This document shows, in pieces, positions 53,189 through 62,385 of a stretch of 64,000 nt of DNA. This stretch comes from Axinella damicornis (lineage: Eukaryota > Porifera > Demospongiae > Axinellida > Axinellidae), in assembly GCA_963931865.1 (NCBI GenBank), contig OZ007514.1, positions 1,289,736-1,353,735 on the forward strand, given 5' to 3'. The notes below the pieces were generated by a model, which ran no database searches, had not been told where the DNA came from, and worked only from the letters and a program-made list of their open reading frames with translations. Position 1 is the first letter of the stretch, and every line of letters starts with the position of its first letter. The translations under genes and the position numbers were made by a program.

Positions 53189-53625
53189 CTAGGCCTGAGC
53201 TAATTATGCGCACATAATTTGCAGAATAATAGGGACTTAACCGAATTGCGCGAATAATCGGGTCAGAAAACGGAAATAATTATTAGTGGGCGTGTAGTTT
53301 CAGCCACGTGGCTCATGGCTGCCTTGTGTGAGTGGTTTGTGTGAGTCGGATGCAGAGTGCTGTGGCGACCTTTCGTTGCTTTCGAGCTCCGAAACAGGAA
53401 CAGAGGCTACAGAGCACGAGTCTACCTCCTCCTGTGTGTCTCTGCTAGACCGCTTACGGAGCCCTAAGCCATCTGAGTTGGCTTGTAAACGAAAAATCGA
53501 TCACAATGTCAAAAATATTTTGTGAATAGCTAACAGGTTGTTGATGTAAAATAATGGGCTTAGTTGTCAAGAATATTCGAATAAAATAATGGGGGAAATT
53601 TTGTGAATAATTAGCTCAGGCCTAG
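53189..53625. mobile_element. 437-bp MITE with 6-bp target duplication
   Basis: Terminal inverted repeats CTAGGCCTGAGCTAATTAT and ATAATTAGCTCAGGCCTAG. Flanked by CCACAT on both sides. The homologous site downstream of caspase copy 2 (near 63636) has one CCACAT and no insert. That empty site proves insertion after the duplication. Confidence 0.85.
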
Positions 53626-53811
53626 CCACATCAAGGTTCAAAGTCTTACGTTCTTCACATGGGCTGTCCTCAGAGGAGGACGGCCAAGGTTGACCTTTTC
53701 TAATCAGGTCTCATTAAAGTCACGTGAAATCCGATACCATGGATTACGTAATGCATGTTAAGTACAGTACTTTCCATAGACATCGTTTCGACAGTTTTCA
53801 CCATCGCGCCC
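53626..53811. other. End of caspase-copy-1 homology
   Basis: ACATCAAGGTTCAAAGTC and TTCTTCACATGGGCTGTCC match 63637-63680. The segmental duplication ends near 53670. No gene. Confidence 0.6.
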
Positions 53812-53875
53812 TAGCCTCGTTCCCAGGCCCCATACGAAAAATCCGATTTTCGGATGGGGCCTGGGAACGAGGCTA
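53812..53875. mobile_element. Foldback element, perfect 9-bp target duplication
   Basis: Ends TAGCCTCGTTCCCAGGCCCC and GGGGCCTGGGAACGAGGCTA. Flanked on both sides by ATCGCGCCC. Confidence 0.85.
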
Positions 53876-53921
53876 ATCGCGCCCCGGCTCAATCAACAGG
53901 AATACTGGCTCGCAGGGAAGC

Positions 53922-54017
53922 TAGTCTCGTGTGGCCCAGACCCTTCCCGCGGCGATTAGTGGGCGGGGCGCCCCGCCCACTAGTCGCCGCGGGAAGGGTC
54001 TGGGCCACGCGAGACTA
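53922..54017. mobile_element. Foldback element with a MITE nested in its terminal TA
   Basis: Ends TAGTCTCGTGTGGCCCAGAC and GTCTGGGCCACGCGAGACTA, with a near-perfect stem through CCCGCGGCGA. The left flank CAGGGAAGC reappears at 54255-54263, after the nested MITE at 54018-54252, which restores a perfect 9-bp duplication. Confidence 0.85.
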
Positions 54018-54252
54018 AGGTAGGGCGGGGTAATTCGGGCCACGGTATAGTACGGGGTAATTCGGGCCACTTCAACGTTGCAACAGGAAAGAAGCATCCT
54101 TTTATTCTTGCTTCTAGTTAGTTGTAGGCAGGTTGAGTCCCTGGATATACATGGCCAGAAGTTTGCCTAAAGTCTGTTCGTTTTTAGTTACCGTTGACCT
54201 GAAGTTGAAGTGGCCCGAATTACCCCGTGGCCTGAATTACCCCGCCCTACCT
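54018..54252. mobile_element. TA-flanked MITE nested in the foldback
   Basis: Ends AGGTAGGGCGGGGTAATTCG and GAATTACCCCGCCCTACCT, TA on both sides. A second GGGGTAATTCGGGCCACTTC motif is also mirrored inside. Tc1/mariner-type target duplication. Confidence 0.85.
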
Positions 54253-54337
54253 TACAGGGAAGCGTAGGCATCTGTTGTCGTTATAAAAGGCCGAGCCCTT
54301 CAAGATTCAGCTGTGGCATGCCAGAAACGAGTGGAAG

Positions 54338-54394
54338 TAGTCTCCCGGGCCAGATGGTCCCCACGCGTGCCGCAAACATCTGGCCCGCCAGACT
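54338..54394. mobile_element. Foldback element, near-perfect target duplication
   Basis: Ends TAGTCTCCCGGGCCAGATG and CATCTGGCCCGCCAGACT. Flanks CGAGTGGAAG and CGAGTGGAGG match at 9 of 10. Confidence 0.7.
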
Positions 54395-54641
54395 CGAGTG
54401 GAGGTTCGGTGCCGTCTCGTTGGTTTTGCAAAGCGCGTTCAACGATTGCCAACTGGGAACACTCCATAGCAGCCACAGAAACGGTCTTCTATTCGTACGA
54501 TCGTATGGCTACCTGCAATAACTTTTAATAACCGTCCACTTGTCACATGACAGAAAGTCAATAATTACTCGTGACGTATATGCGGTGGCCAACCTCGCCT
54601 CCTCTAGCTAGCTCTGTAATCGTGTCAGTAGCTAAACAAAC

Positions 54642-55608
54642 ATGGCGAAACACCTGCAGGCCACCTGTGCAGATCTTCATCAAGAAATCACCTGTTCACT
54701 CTGTCTCGAGACTCTTCAAGACCCCAAAGTACTCTCTTGCGGCCACGTCTTTTGCAGGATACCGTGTTTGGAGAGTCTTGCGCGCATAAGTACAAATAAC
54801 ATCCTTTCCTGCCCACAGTGTCGCGCGGAGACTCCTATTCCCGGCGAAGTCAGTAACCTGCGGACTGCTTTCCACGTTAATCGTTTGAAAGAGATAGTAA
54901 ATCGACTCGAGATAGAAAGTCCACCTCCGTCGGCCGCGGGCTCCATAAGTTGTGTTCAGAAGGTGGCAACGTTAACCACGAAGCCGGCTGTCAAGATACC
55001 GGTAGAAAGTCGTTGTAGCAAGCACCCCACGCAAGAATTAGAGTTATACTGTCTCAAATGTCATCAGCTGATATGCCGAGACTGTATTGTCATTGACCGA
55101 AAGCACCATGGACACAATTATGATTCTGTGAGTGAAGTGGCTCCCAAGTACAAGGGGAAAATGACGCACCGTTTAGCAACAATCGAGCAGATTCACAAGA
55201 AGGTAGTGCAAGCACTCACAGCAACTGGAAAAACGTGTCTAAACATGAAGAATGACAAATCAAAGTTAGGTGATAGTATTTCCAGATCGTTTGGTCTTGG
55301 AGAATATTCTGATGCGAAATTGCTGGCGCAGGGAAGTCAGAAGCTCTGTAGTGGAATGATAGATCTCGCGTTAGAGAGAATCTGCATCTATGAAGAAAAG
55401 TTACAGGTAGTTTGGAGTGAACTGGATAATCTGATTTCTTTTGCTCACAAGAATATCGGGAGTAGCAATGTACAATTTCTTGCCATCATGAAGGGCTTGC
55501 TTTCACGCATTCAAAGCGTATCTCGAAAGCTAAAAGGGTTTTCTGAGATCCCTGTGACATTACCCTATGTTGCTTCCTATCTCTGTGAGCATTTCAGTAT
55601 CTTCAGTG
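54642..55608 (+). CDS. TRIM-type RING/B-box/coiled-coil, exon 1 of a TRIM-PARP gene
   Basis: Starts at ATG (ACAAACATGGCG context). A C3HC4 RING finger spans about residues 18-60: CSLC, LSCGHVFCRIPC, SCPQC. A type-2 B-box spans 125-158: CSKH, YCLKC, ICRDC, HHGH. A helical, probably coiled-coil, region follows up to the donor FSIFS-G|GTAAGT. RING domains of this kind are ubiquitin E3 ligases (family knowledge). The donor is phase 1 and matches the PARP-domain exon at 56629, so one protein of about 564 residues is proposed: RING, B-box, coiled coil, PARP. The usual TRIM C-terminal domains (SPRY, NHL, filamin) are absent here. Confidence 0.92.
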
Positions 55609-55848
55609 GTAAGTGATAGGCTATTAGCTATATCATGCAAGATGAGCCCTTGCATGGATGTAGAATGTAATTGGTTATGATCTTTGCAGCCAATTGCAAA
55701 GATCAAAGGTTATACTGAGGCAATTTGATCTTGCAATTGGCTGCAAAGATCAAAAGGTTACCCAAGGTATCAATTTACCAGTGCTTGAGCATGCTACATG
55801 CACTTTATGTGGTGGTTGCTGCAACATAGGTTGGGTTGTTTGAGTTGC

Positions 55849-55942
55849 GATTCTGCAAGTTAATGTTGCATACCAATAAGTCATTATCTGAGATAGTGGC
55901 CTGCGCATGACTTATTGGTATGCAACGTTAACTTGCAGAATC
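55849..55942. mobile_element. 94-bp hairpin element
   Basis: GATTCTGCAAGTTAATGTTG and CAACGTTAACTTGCAGAATC are inverted, stem about 37 bp, one mismatch in this block. No target duplication found. Confidence 0.75.
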
Positions 55943-56087
55943 ACTAATGCACAGTCGTACAACACAGACTAGTATCGCAGTAGTTCCCTGGGTAACACTC
56001 CTTGGTGGTTCTTATGGGTTCCTGTTAGACCAGAGGGTGACAAACTAAAATGCAGGAGGCCTGGGGATGAGACTAAACTACAACTGC

Positions 56088-56560
56088 AGGGGTGGATCTA
56101 GGGGGGGGGGGGGGGGGGCACCGGGGGCCGGTGCCCCCCCCCCCCCCCCCCCCTTTTGCTTCTTCACCGCTTTATTTTCCTCCTTACTAACTTGCTGCCG
56201 CTACGTTGCAACTCCTGGCCTGGCTTCCTCAGCTCGCAATACCGTGCGTTGCCTGAAACCGAACGGCTTGGGAACGAGACCACGATCTAGTATACCCCTC
56301 CATGTACGTTCGTATTACGTTCGTGAGCGAAATTTGAGCAAGGAAGAAGCTCATGGCGGCCCTGGGACCTCGTACATCTGGAACTTGCAGTGCAAAGTGC
56401 GAAGGTGCCACGAGAGCCCATCCTGAGAAGTGAAAAATGAAGGCGAAAAAATTTTTCCGCGCTTCGCGCGGACTGATCAGCACTACGCACCTCTATGCAC
56501 TGCAGCGTTTAATATATAGTGCCCCCCCCTTTCGTAAATCCTGTATCCGCCCCTGAACTG
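56088..56560. mobile_element. hAT-like MITE with CAGGGG ends
   Basis: It begins CAGGGGTGGATCTAGG and ends CCTGTATCCGCCCCTG, the classic CAGGGGCGGAT-type terminal repeat, and holds poly(G) and poly(C) runs near its left end. AACTG is repeated on both sides. The interior matches 21189-21666. End coordinates are accurate to about 15 bp. The 119-codon frame inside is not a gene. Confidence 0.65.
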
Positions 56561-56628
56561 AGCAACCCAACTTAGGTTGAATCAACCAACATTTTAAATT
56601 GTTACTGAATATTGTGTTAACCTAATAG

Positions 56629-57356
56629 GTGGCAGTTCAGTTCGTTCAACGTGTCTGGTGAAATTAAGCAGATGTTGTAAAGAGTTCAAGATCATTTCCA
56701 GGAGATTTCAAGATTCATGGTCCTCACTAAAAGGGACTTGTGCAGAATTAATTACCATATTTGCTGTCGTGAATCCAACCATTGAACAGAGGTTCTGTGA
56801 TTATGTCGCCAGTCTCAGCTGCAGAGGTGTACCATCACACATAGAACATTATTTCCACGGCACAATTTTGCAATGTGACATAGCAAAATCACAGAAATTG
56901 TGCAACGATAAGATGTGTGCCATCTGTGGAATCTGTAAGAAGGGATTTGATGAGAAACTAATTGCAACACATATCCCAACATGGATGAGGTTTGGAATGG
57001 GGATGTATCTCGCTCCAAACTCTTCCAAGTGTCATGAATATACGCGTGGAGCTCACTGTCATCGAGCGATGCTTTGGTGCGATGTTGCTCCTGGCGGTAA
57101 GTGGGTGGTGGCACCTCCTGATGATTTTACATTCAGCCATGTGACTGAGTGTCCTCAAGGGTATGACTGCATCTATGGGCATCAAGGATGTCTCAACTAT
57201 GATGAGATTGTCTTTTATAACTCTCGAGCAATAATGCCCAGGTATGTCATCGTATATGAGAAGGATGGTGTCGACCAAATTGCTACCAACCGGCACAATG
57301 CAAGTAAGGAATGCCCAGCAAGGGAGGAATGCCCAGCAAGGGAGGAATGGCAGTAA
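56629..57356 (+). CDS. PARP-type ADP-ribosyltransferase domain, exon 2 of the TRIM-PARP gene
   Basis: Acceptor CTAATAG, two leading bases complete the glycine codon from exon 1, then SSVRSTCLVKLSRCCKEF. The catalytic fold is recognisable: H of the triad in IEHYFHGT, then CAICGICKKGFDEK, the Tyr in RFGMGMYLAPNSSKCHEY, MLWCDVAPGGKW, and the Glu in LNYDEIVFYNSRAIMPRYVI. This H-Y-E set corresponds to the active PARP triad (family knowledge), so transferase activity is plausible. The frame opens at GTG without an upstream ATG, so it needs the TRIM exon. The end carries a duplicated KECPAREECPAREE. Confidence 0.88.
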
Positions 57357-58720
57357 TTGACATTAATTTTACTGTTTTGTTAAGCTTCTGGGATTTCAGT
57401 GTCACTCCGATTTCATCCTACCTTCTCACAGTTTTCACCAGTTTTGAAATGGCAGTTGTCATGTTAGTCTTCAGTGGATTAATGTATCTTCTGTACAATA
57501 TAAGTTACTTGTTTCATCATCATCATTTTCTATTGAAATGTACATTTCAACTAGCCTTGTTCCCAGGCCATTCCCACCTCTAGTATTTGATCGCTTCCAG
57601 TATGCAAATACGGTGGGGAATGATCAAATGCTGGCGGTGGGAATGACCTGGGGAATGAGGCTACATTCAACAGAAACAGATAATCTTTGTAAACCTCTTG
57701 TAAAACTAATGACATTTACAAGACTGTCTTTTACAACTAAAGTTGCAAGATGTCTGTCTTCCATGCAGGTGGTCTGTGGGTTATGTAATCATATCATGTA
57801 TACTATTCATTGCAAACTATAACAGTGGGATGACGGCCACATGTAAACCTTGAATCTTCTTGATGCCCTTCTGACTAGATTCAAGGTACCATTTCTGTTT
57901 ATATATACAGGTGTACAAGTCGTGATACGCTGGGACCAGTCAGCAGATGCCAGCATGGATAATATAGGAGGCCACGTGTATAATTTCCGGGACAATTTTG
58001 ATTGTTTCCGGTGTCATAAAATTTTGGGGACCCCGGGTCCCCATTTTCCCTGGTAAAATGGGGACCCCCACACCGTTTTTGTTTTACGTTGCATCAAGTA
58101 CTCACAGCTCAGTGTAGGATGGTTTTTATTTGTCAAATAACCTCTGTGCATGCATGTCTGTGAAAGCATTAGTCCATGCATAGAGCAAGGATGGAATATC
58201 TTATCAGTCGAAACCTGTACTTGCGATGGTTGCTACGTAGCTAGCTGTAATGCCAAGTCGGACAATGCAAGCCCTCCAACAAAGCCAATCTTTTTCTGTG
58301 CAAAGGTTGCTGATCGATCTCTTCTATGTCGGGAGATCATGAACTTGAGTCCTGCTGCTTATACATGTAGGTAGCAGCTAATAATAGCCACTCACTCACT
58401 AGCTGCAAGAGCCTCCTCACTGTCTTGCACTGCAGGGCTATGATGCTCAAGTCTGACTCCTTATACATCTCTCTAACTATGACAATTCTAGCTATCTGGA
58501 GAGGGATCGATGCTCAGACCAGCTTGTTTTTGAAGATCCTCATCAATTCAAGCTATTATTATGTATAGCTATAATGTGCTACCATTTCTATTGACAAATT
58601 TTCAAAAACTGATTTTCTACATTATAATAACTGTATGGTTAGTGATTAACTGTTATGGCCTTGCAAGGTCGGCCTACGTAGGGCTAATATTGTTGGTTCT
58701 CCATTTTCTCACTGTTAACC
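57357..58720. other. 3' flank of TRIM-PARP, no gene
   Basis: A hydrophobic frame follows the stop in another phase but is not supported. Contents: a foldback at 57552-57663 and GGGGACCC/GGGGTCCCC palindromes at 58024-58070. The remainder is AT-rich. Confidence 0.4.
57552..57663. mobile_element. Foldback element
   Basis: Ends TAGCCTTGTTCCCAGGCCAT and ATGACCTGGGGAATGAGGCTA in two parts; the stem includes ATTCCCACC and TTTGATC. Flanks ACATTTCAAC and ACATTCAAC differ by one base, a likely target duplication. Confidence 0.65.
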
Positions 58721-58734
58721 ATCTGTCATAGACG

Positions 58735-58895
58735 GGGTCCCCATTTTCACTGATCATGAGGGGGTCCCCATACTCCTGGGAAAATGGGGACCCGGGGTCC
58801 CCATTTTCCCTGGAAAATGGGGACCCGGGTCCCCATACTCCCGGGAATATGGGGTCCCCGGGTCCCCATTTTGGGGGGTCCCCATTTTCCCATGA
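58735..58895. repeat. Palindromic GGGGTCCCCATTTTCCC cluster
   Basis: Six to seven alternating units of GGGGTCCCCATTTTC and its complement GGAAAATGGGGACCC, some read CATACTCCCGGGAATATG. Related blocks are at 58024 and 37977. The flank CCATGACACCGGGACAGC echoes the complement of 57990-58015. Confidence 0.8.
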
Positions 58896-58971
58896 CACCG
58901 GGACAGCAGGGCAAAAGGTCAGTTTCCGGGACAGTCCCAGAAATTCCGGGACGGTTGGCAAGTATGAGCCT

Positions 58972-59105
58972 CGTTCCCAGGCCATCGCCCAGCTTTTTCG
59001 TCGCTTGCTAGCCTCGTAGGCCTGGGTACGAGGCTAGTCGCTTGCAGTACCTCCCCGCTTTACCGTACTGCAAGCGACGAAAAGCTGGGCGTGGGAAAGA
59101 GGCTA
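58972..59105. mobile_element. Nested foldback elements
   Basis: The outer hairpin CCTCGTTCCCAGGCC ... AAAGCTGGGCGTGGGAAAGA includes the stem CGCCCAGCTTTTTCGTCGCT. A second small hairpin, TAGCCTCGTAGGCCTGGGTA to CGAGGCTA, sits within one arm (59010-59037). The outer stem is shared with 6524-6612. Confidence 0.6.
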
Positions 59106-59266
59106 TAGGCTCTGCTGGCGTGGCAGTTTGTAAATGCCTACGGGTGTTTCCCAGGGTTAATCCCAGCTCTGCATACGGGGCTGCACTAGACTATTAAACT
59201 CCGTGCATGCTGGCCCAGCACTTCGATCGTACTATAGCACTTAGCTAACCTAACTACTTCGTTGCA

Positions 59267-59364
59267 GATCTACCCGTGTTCAGAGATTAGATCGAGTCCG
59301 GCGTGTTCAGAGATTACGGATCGAGTCGTGTTCAGAGATTAGATCGAGTCGTGTTCAGAGACAC
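59267..59364 (+). repeat. ~23-bp tandem repeat in the 5' leader of the APOL-like gene
   Basis: Four imperfect copies of GTGTTCAGAGATTAGATCGA(GTC). The repeat ends 5 bp before the start codon. An in-frame GTG-initiated extension through the repeats exists but has no ATG. Confidence 0.85.
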
Positions 59365-59368
59365 CACA

Positions 59369-60307
59369 ATGAGCCGGCTCAGTGACACGATCGCCCCACC
59401 AAATCTTTGCCTTCTGCTACAGGAGACTTACGATTCTTCTGAACAACTTAGCAAGGCAATGCAACGTCTGCGTAATGTTCGCAAACGTACGATAGTGCAG
59501 CTGTATAGCATTATTGAGGAATTGGACACACATCATTTCAATGTCAACATATCCAAGGTAGTTGGAAGCTCCGTGGGCCTCACAGGTGGGGTCCTCAGTG
59601 TGCTTGGATTAGTTTTGGTCCCCGTTTCTTTGGGGGCCTCGCTTGGGCTGACGATTGTTGGTAGCGGGATGGCGGCGGCGGGTGGTCTTACAGCCACAGG
59701 AGCTGGAATCGCCGAGAAGGTCATCTCCAAAATTGAGTTGCCGAAGGCTCAGGCTGCCATTGATGCCGACAGAGCACTGGTTGAAGAAGTCAAGAGACGC
59801 TGGCAGAGTTTTGAGAGGTCGAGCGAGAGGATTATGATGGCAATTGAATACGAACGCGCGTGCAAAGAACACAGCGCCACAACGATGACTGTCTTGAAGA
59901 AGTTGAAAGCAGCATGGAGCATGTTCAGCGAAAAGTTTGAATCTAAGCATGCTGAGTCGGCAATCTTCCTGTGGAGCATCATCAGCTTTGGGAAAAGCGC
60001 TGTACGACTTGTGTCTTCTGCTTGGGATGTTTTGCAGGTATTATACCTGGGGTCAGAAACATTTGCATCCAAGATAGGTTGGGTCGAACGGATTTTTACA
60101 ACGCTCATTGGTGGAACTGGCTACATTGTGTTTGATCGACTGTTTTTGGGCATTGGCCTAGTGCTAGATCTTGGTACCTTGATTTACACCCTGTACGATA
60201 TGTATCATGGATCAAAATCCAAAGTTGCATCAAAACTGCGGGAAACAGCTGAGAAACTGCAAGAAGAACAGACAGTGTGGGTGCAAATATTCCAGCCATC
60301 AGGATAA
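59369..60307 (+). CDS. Apolipoprotein-L-like protein
   Basis: Intronless, 312 residues from ATG (MSRLSDTIAP). A helical N-terminus is followed by a glycine-rich hydrophobic hairpin at about 62-117: ISKVVGSSVGLTGGVLSVLG, PVSLGASLGLTIVGSG, GGLTATGAGIAEKV. This is the signature region of the APOL family. A second hydrophobic segment (FDRLFLGIGLVLDLGTLIYT, about residues 270-290) precedes a coiled-coil tail. APOL proteins insert in membranes, act in innate immunity and lipid handling, and some form ion channels (family knowledge). The role here is inferred. It sits between TRIM-PARP and caspase copy 2. Confidence 0.85.
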   Translation: MSRLSDTIAPPNLCLLLQETYDSSEQLSKAMQRLRNVRKRTIVQLYSIIEELDTHHFNVNISKVVGSSVGLTGGVLSVLGLVLVPVSLGASLGLTIVGSGMAAAGGLTATGAGIAEKVISKIELPKAQAAIDADRALVEEVKRRWQSFERSSERIMMAIEYERACKEHSATTMTVLKKLKAAWSMFSEKFESKHAESAIFLWSIISFGKSAVRLVSSAWDVLQVLYLGSETFASKIGWVERIFTTLIGGTGYIVFDRLFLGIGLVLDLGTLIYTLYDMYHGSKSKVASKLRETAEKLQEEQTVWVQIFQPSG

Positions 60308-62300
60308 TAATCGTGGTCTTTCTATGTATTTGTACAAGTGGAAACCACACAGTGAACCATTGTGCGTATCGCTTATGACACAACTACATAGCTGCATAAC
60401 TGCACTCGAGCACATGCATAATACAGCTGTACAGTGAATTGGTCCGTATCTTTGTGTGCAGGTCTTCTTTGTGCTATATAAGTTTCCTAACTTCAATCAG
60501 GATCAGGGTCTCATTGTCAGCCCTATCTGGAGCGGTGTTATACACTGGAATTTCAACTCATTGTTTCACTTTCATTTTTTCTGTTCTATATAATTGTTTC
60601 CTATTTCCCCCTTTTTTACAGCTGCTTGTAATTTCTTGCATAACTTCCGGTGAGCTGTGTACGTATATAATGCCTGTCTCATGCATTCTCTGTATTGACC
60701 TGAGGAAGATCAGCATAGCCTGATCGAAACGTTGTCATCAAAAGTTCTCCTGCCGTGTGAAGTCCAACAATTGACAATCATTACGTACACCGCGGCGACA
60801 TGTCTCTCAACCAATACATATTGTTCATGTGCTGCTTGTAATAAGAGTTGTTTTGTTGTGAGAACTGAGCAGTGAATCTGTCAGAGCGCTAGGGTGACAG
60901 TGCATCTAAGGTGTGACCAGTCTGGAACTGGGTCAGAGAGCGACTAGCAGCGGGTTAGGTTGGAGTAAGGGCGGAGCGGTAGGACCACTATCGGTCAGAG
61001 GCGTGCAGTTTAATTAGTTTGCATGATTGTGAGTTAGAATCCTGCACGGTTACTCATCTGCCATGCATGCATGTATAACCCTAACTCTATTTAATTAGTG
61101 TTCCGTCATTGCTAGGCATAATATTATATATCTGCATGGTAGCTATATAGCTGTTATACTCACCAAGATAATTATGCATAAATTGATGCTTATATTCTGA
61201 CTGATGAACAAAAAGGGGCACTAAATACAAAACGAAATAATTATGCCAGTATACAACAAAGGACAATTCAGCACAAGGGAGCCCCAACCAGATAAACCTA
61301 AACATCAATGTAACTTAACAGAAACTCCCACTTTACTACATTCCTCCCCCTGTGAGTCTACATTGATGCTTATATTCTGACTGATGAACAAAAAGGGGCA
61401 CTAAATACAAAACGAAATAATTATGCCAGTATACAACAAAGGACAATTCAGCACAAGGGAGCCCTAACCAGATAAACCTAAACATCAATGTAACTTAACA
61501 CATTCCTCCCCTTGTGAGTCTAGTACCAGTTCCTGCAGGCAACTATATAGCTATAGCTGCATGCTCTCAAAACAGGACATATTCTGCAGGCAGCTCGCCA
61601 TCTCCATTGAACTGCTGCTCATCTCCTATGGCGATCCAGTGCTCTGACTCTTGCTCTCACCCTTGTTTCCTGAGTTTGGACCGGAAACACTCTGCACCGG
61701 CACTTTTCCGCACTGTGCCTTCCTTTACACCATAGATAATGTATGATTACACCGATAGCACCCATGCAGACTCTTTTCTCCTCTTTCCCTTCCTCGCAGT
61801 GGCGCTGTACCCCTAATTCTCTCCTGATTATGCACCCTGAAGATCCCTGGCATTCTTTACAGCAGATTTCTAAGCCGTCGCAAACTTCAGCACTGTTGTC
61901 ATAGGGTAGCTATAGGTGTGGGTATTGTGAGACGGTACCAACTATGAGTTTTGTATGTCTATGGACATCGTCACTGGTCCTGAACATTGTCCAATCTATC
62001 CTCTATTGTTTGAATAGCTAGTGTAAAACATTAATTTTGGTGTTCATGATTTGGCAAGTAGCTAGCTATATAGCTAAAATTGTGATGAAATTTAGGGGTA
62101 TAGTCTAATAAAAATGTACTGCCAGATCACCAACAAGATTGTTTTGACGGCAATGGTTTTAGCAGAATCTTCTATGCTGGTAGGGTGTAGCTATACCTAG
62201 CTAAACAATGATTTGGTATTAGGTATGGTGCCTAGGTGTCAGTGACTCCCTGTCACTGACGCCTAGCAGTGACTCCCCAAACCTTGATGCGTAGGTGTGA
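60308..62300. other. Intergenic, with tandem duplication
   Basis: Contains the 180-bp tandem duplication at 61182-61522. CCTGATCGAAACGTTGTCATC at 60719 resembles the 3' tail of retroelements. The small frames show no recognised family. Confidence 0.45.
61182..61522. repeat. Tandem duplication, 180-bp period
   Basis: ATTGATGCTTATATTCTGAC starts both units, at 61182 and 61362. Over the shared part they differ at very few sites, and the second lacks 18 bp near its end. ACATCAATGTAAC near the end of each unit mirrors the start. Confidence 0.9.
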
Positions 62301-62385
62301 GTGACTCACGCCTCTGGCACCGAGTCCAGAAGTCCCTAGTCCAGTCCACAGTCCAGTCCGATCCAAGGGAACAAGAAAATTAGCT

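Larger units (their letters stand above)
55609..56628. other. Intron of the TRIM-PARP gene
   Basis: It contains ATCTTTGCAGCCAATTGCAA repeats (55680-55755), a hairpin element (55849-55942) and a MITE (56090-56570) with two homopolymer runs. No exon is recognised inside. Confidence 0.6.

Noticed and set aside
59303..59368. Upstream extension of the APOL-like protein
   Set aside because: It would start at GTG and encode the tandem repeat; ATG at 59369 is the first suitable start.
60700..60745. Hammerhead-ribozyme-like core (CTGAGGA, a GATCAG/CTGATC stem, then GAAA)
   Set aside because: Core boxes and stem II are suggestive, but I could not find the complementary strand for stem III or a fitting cleavage site.
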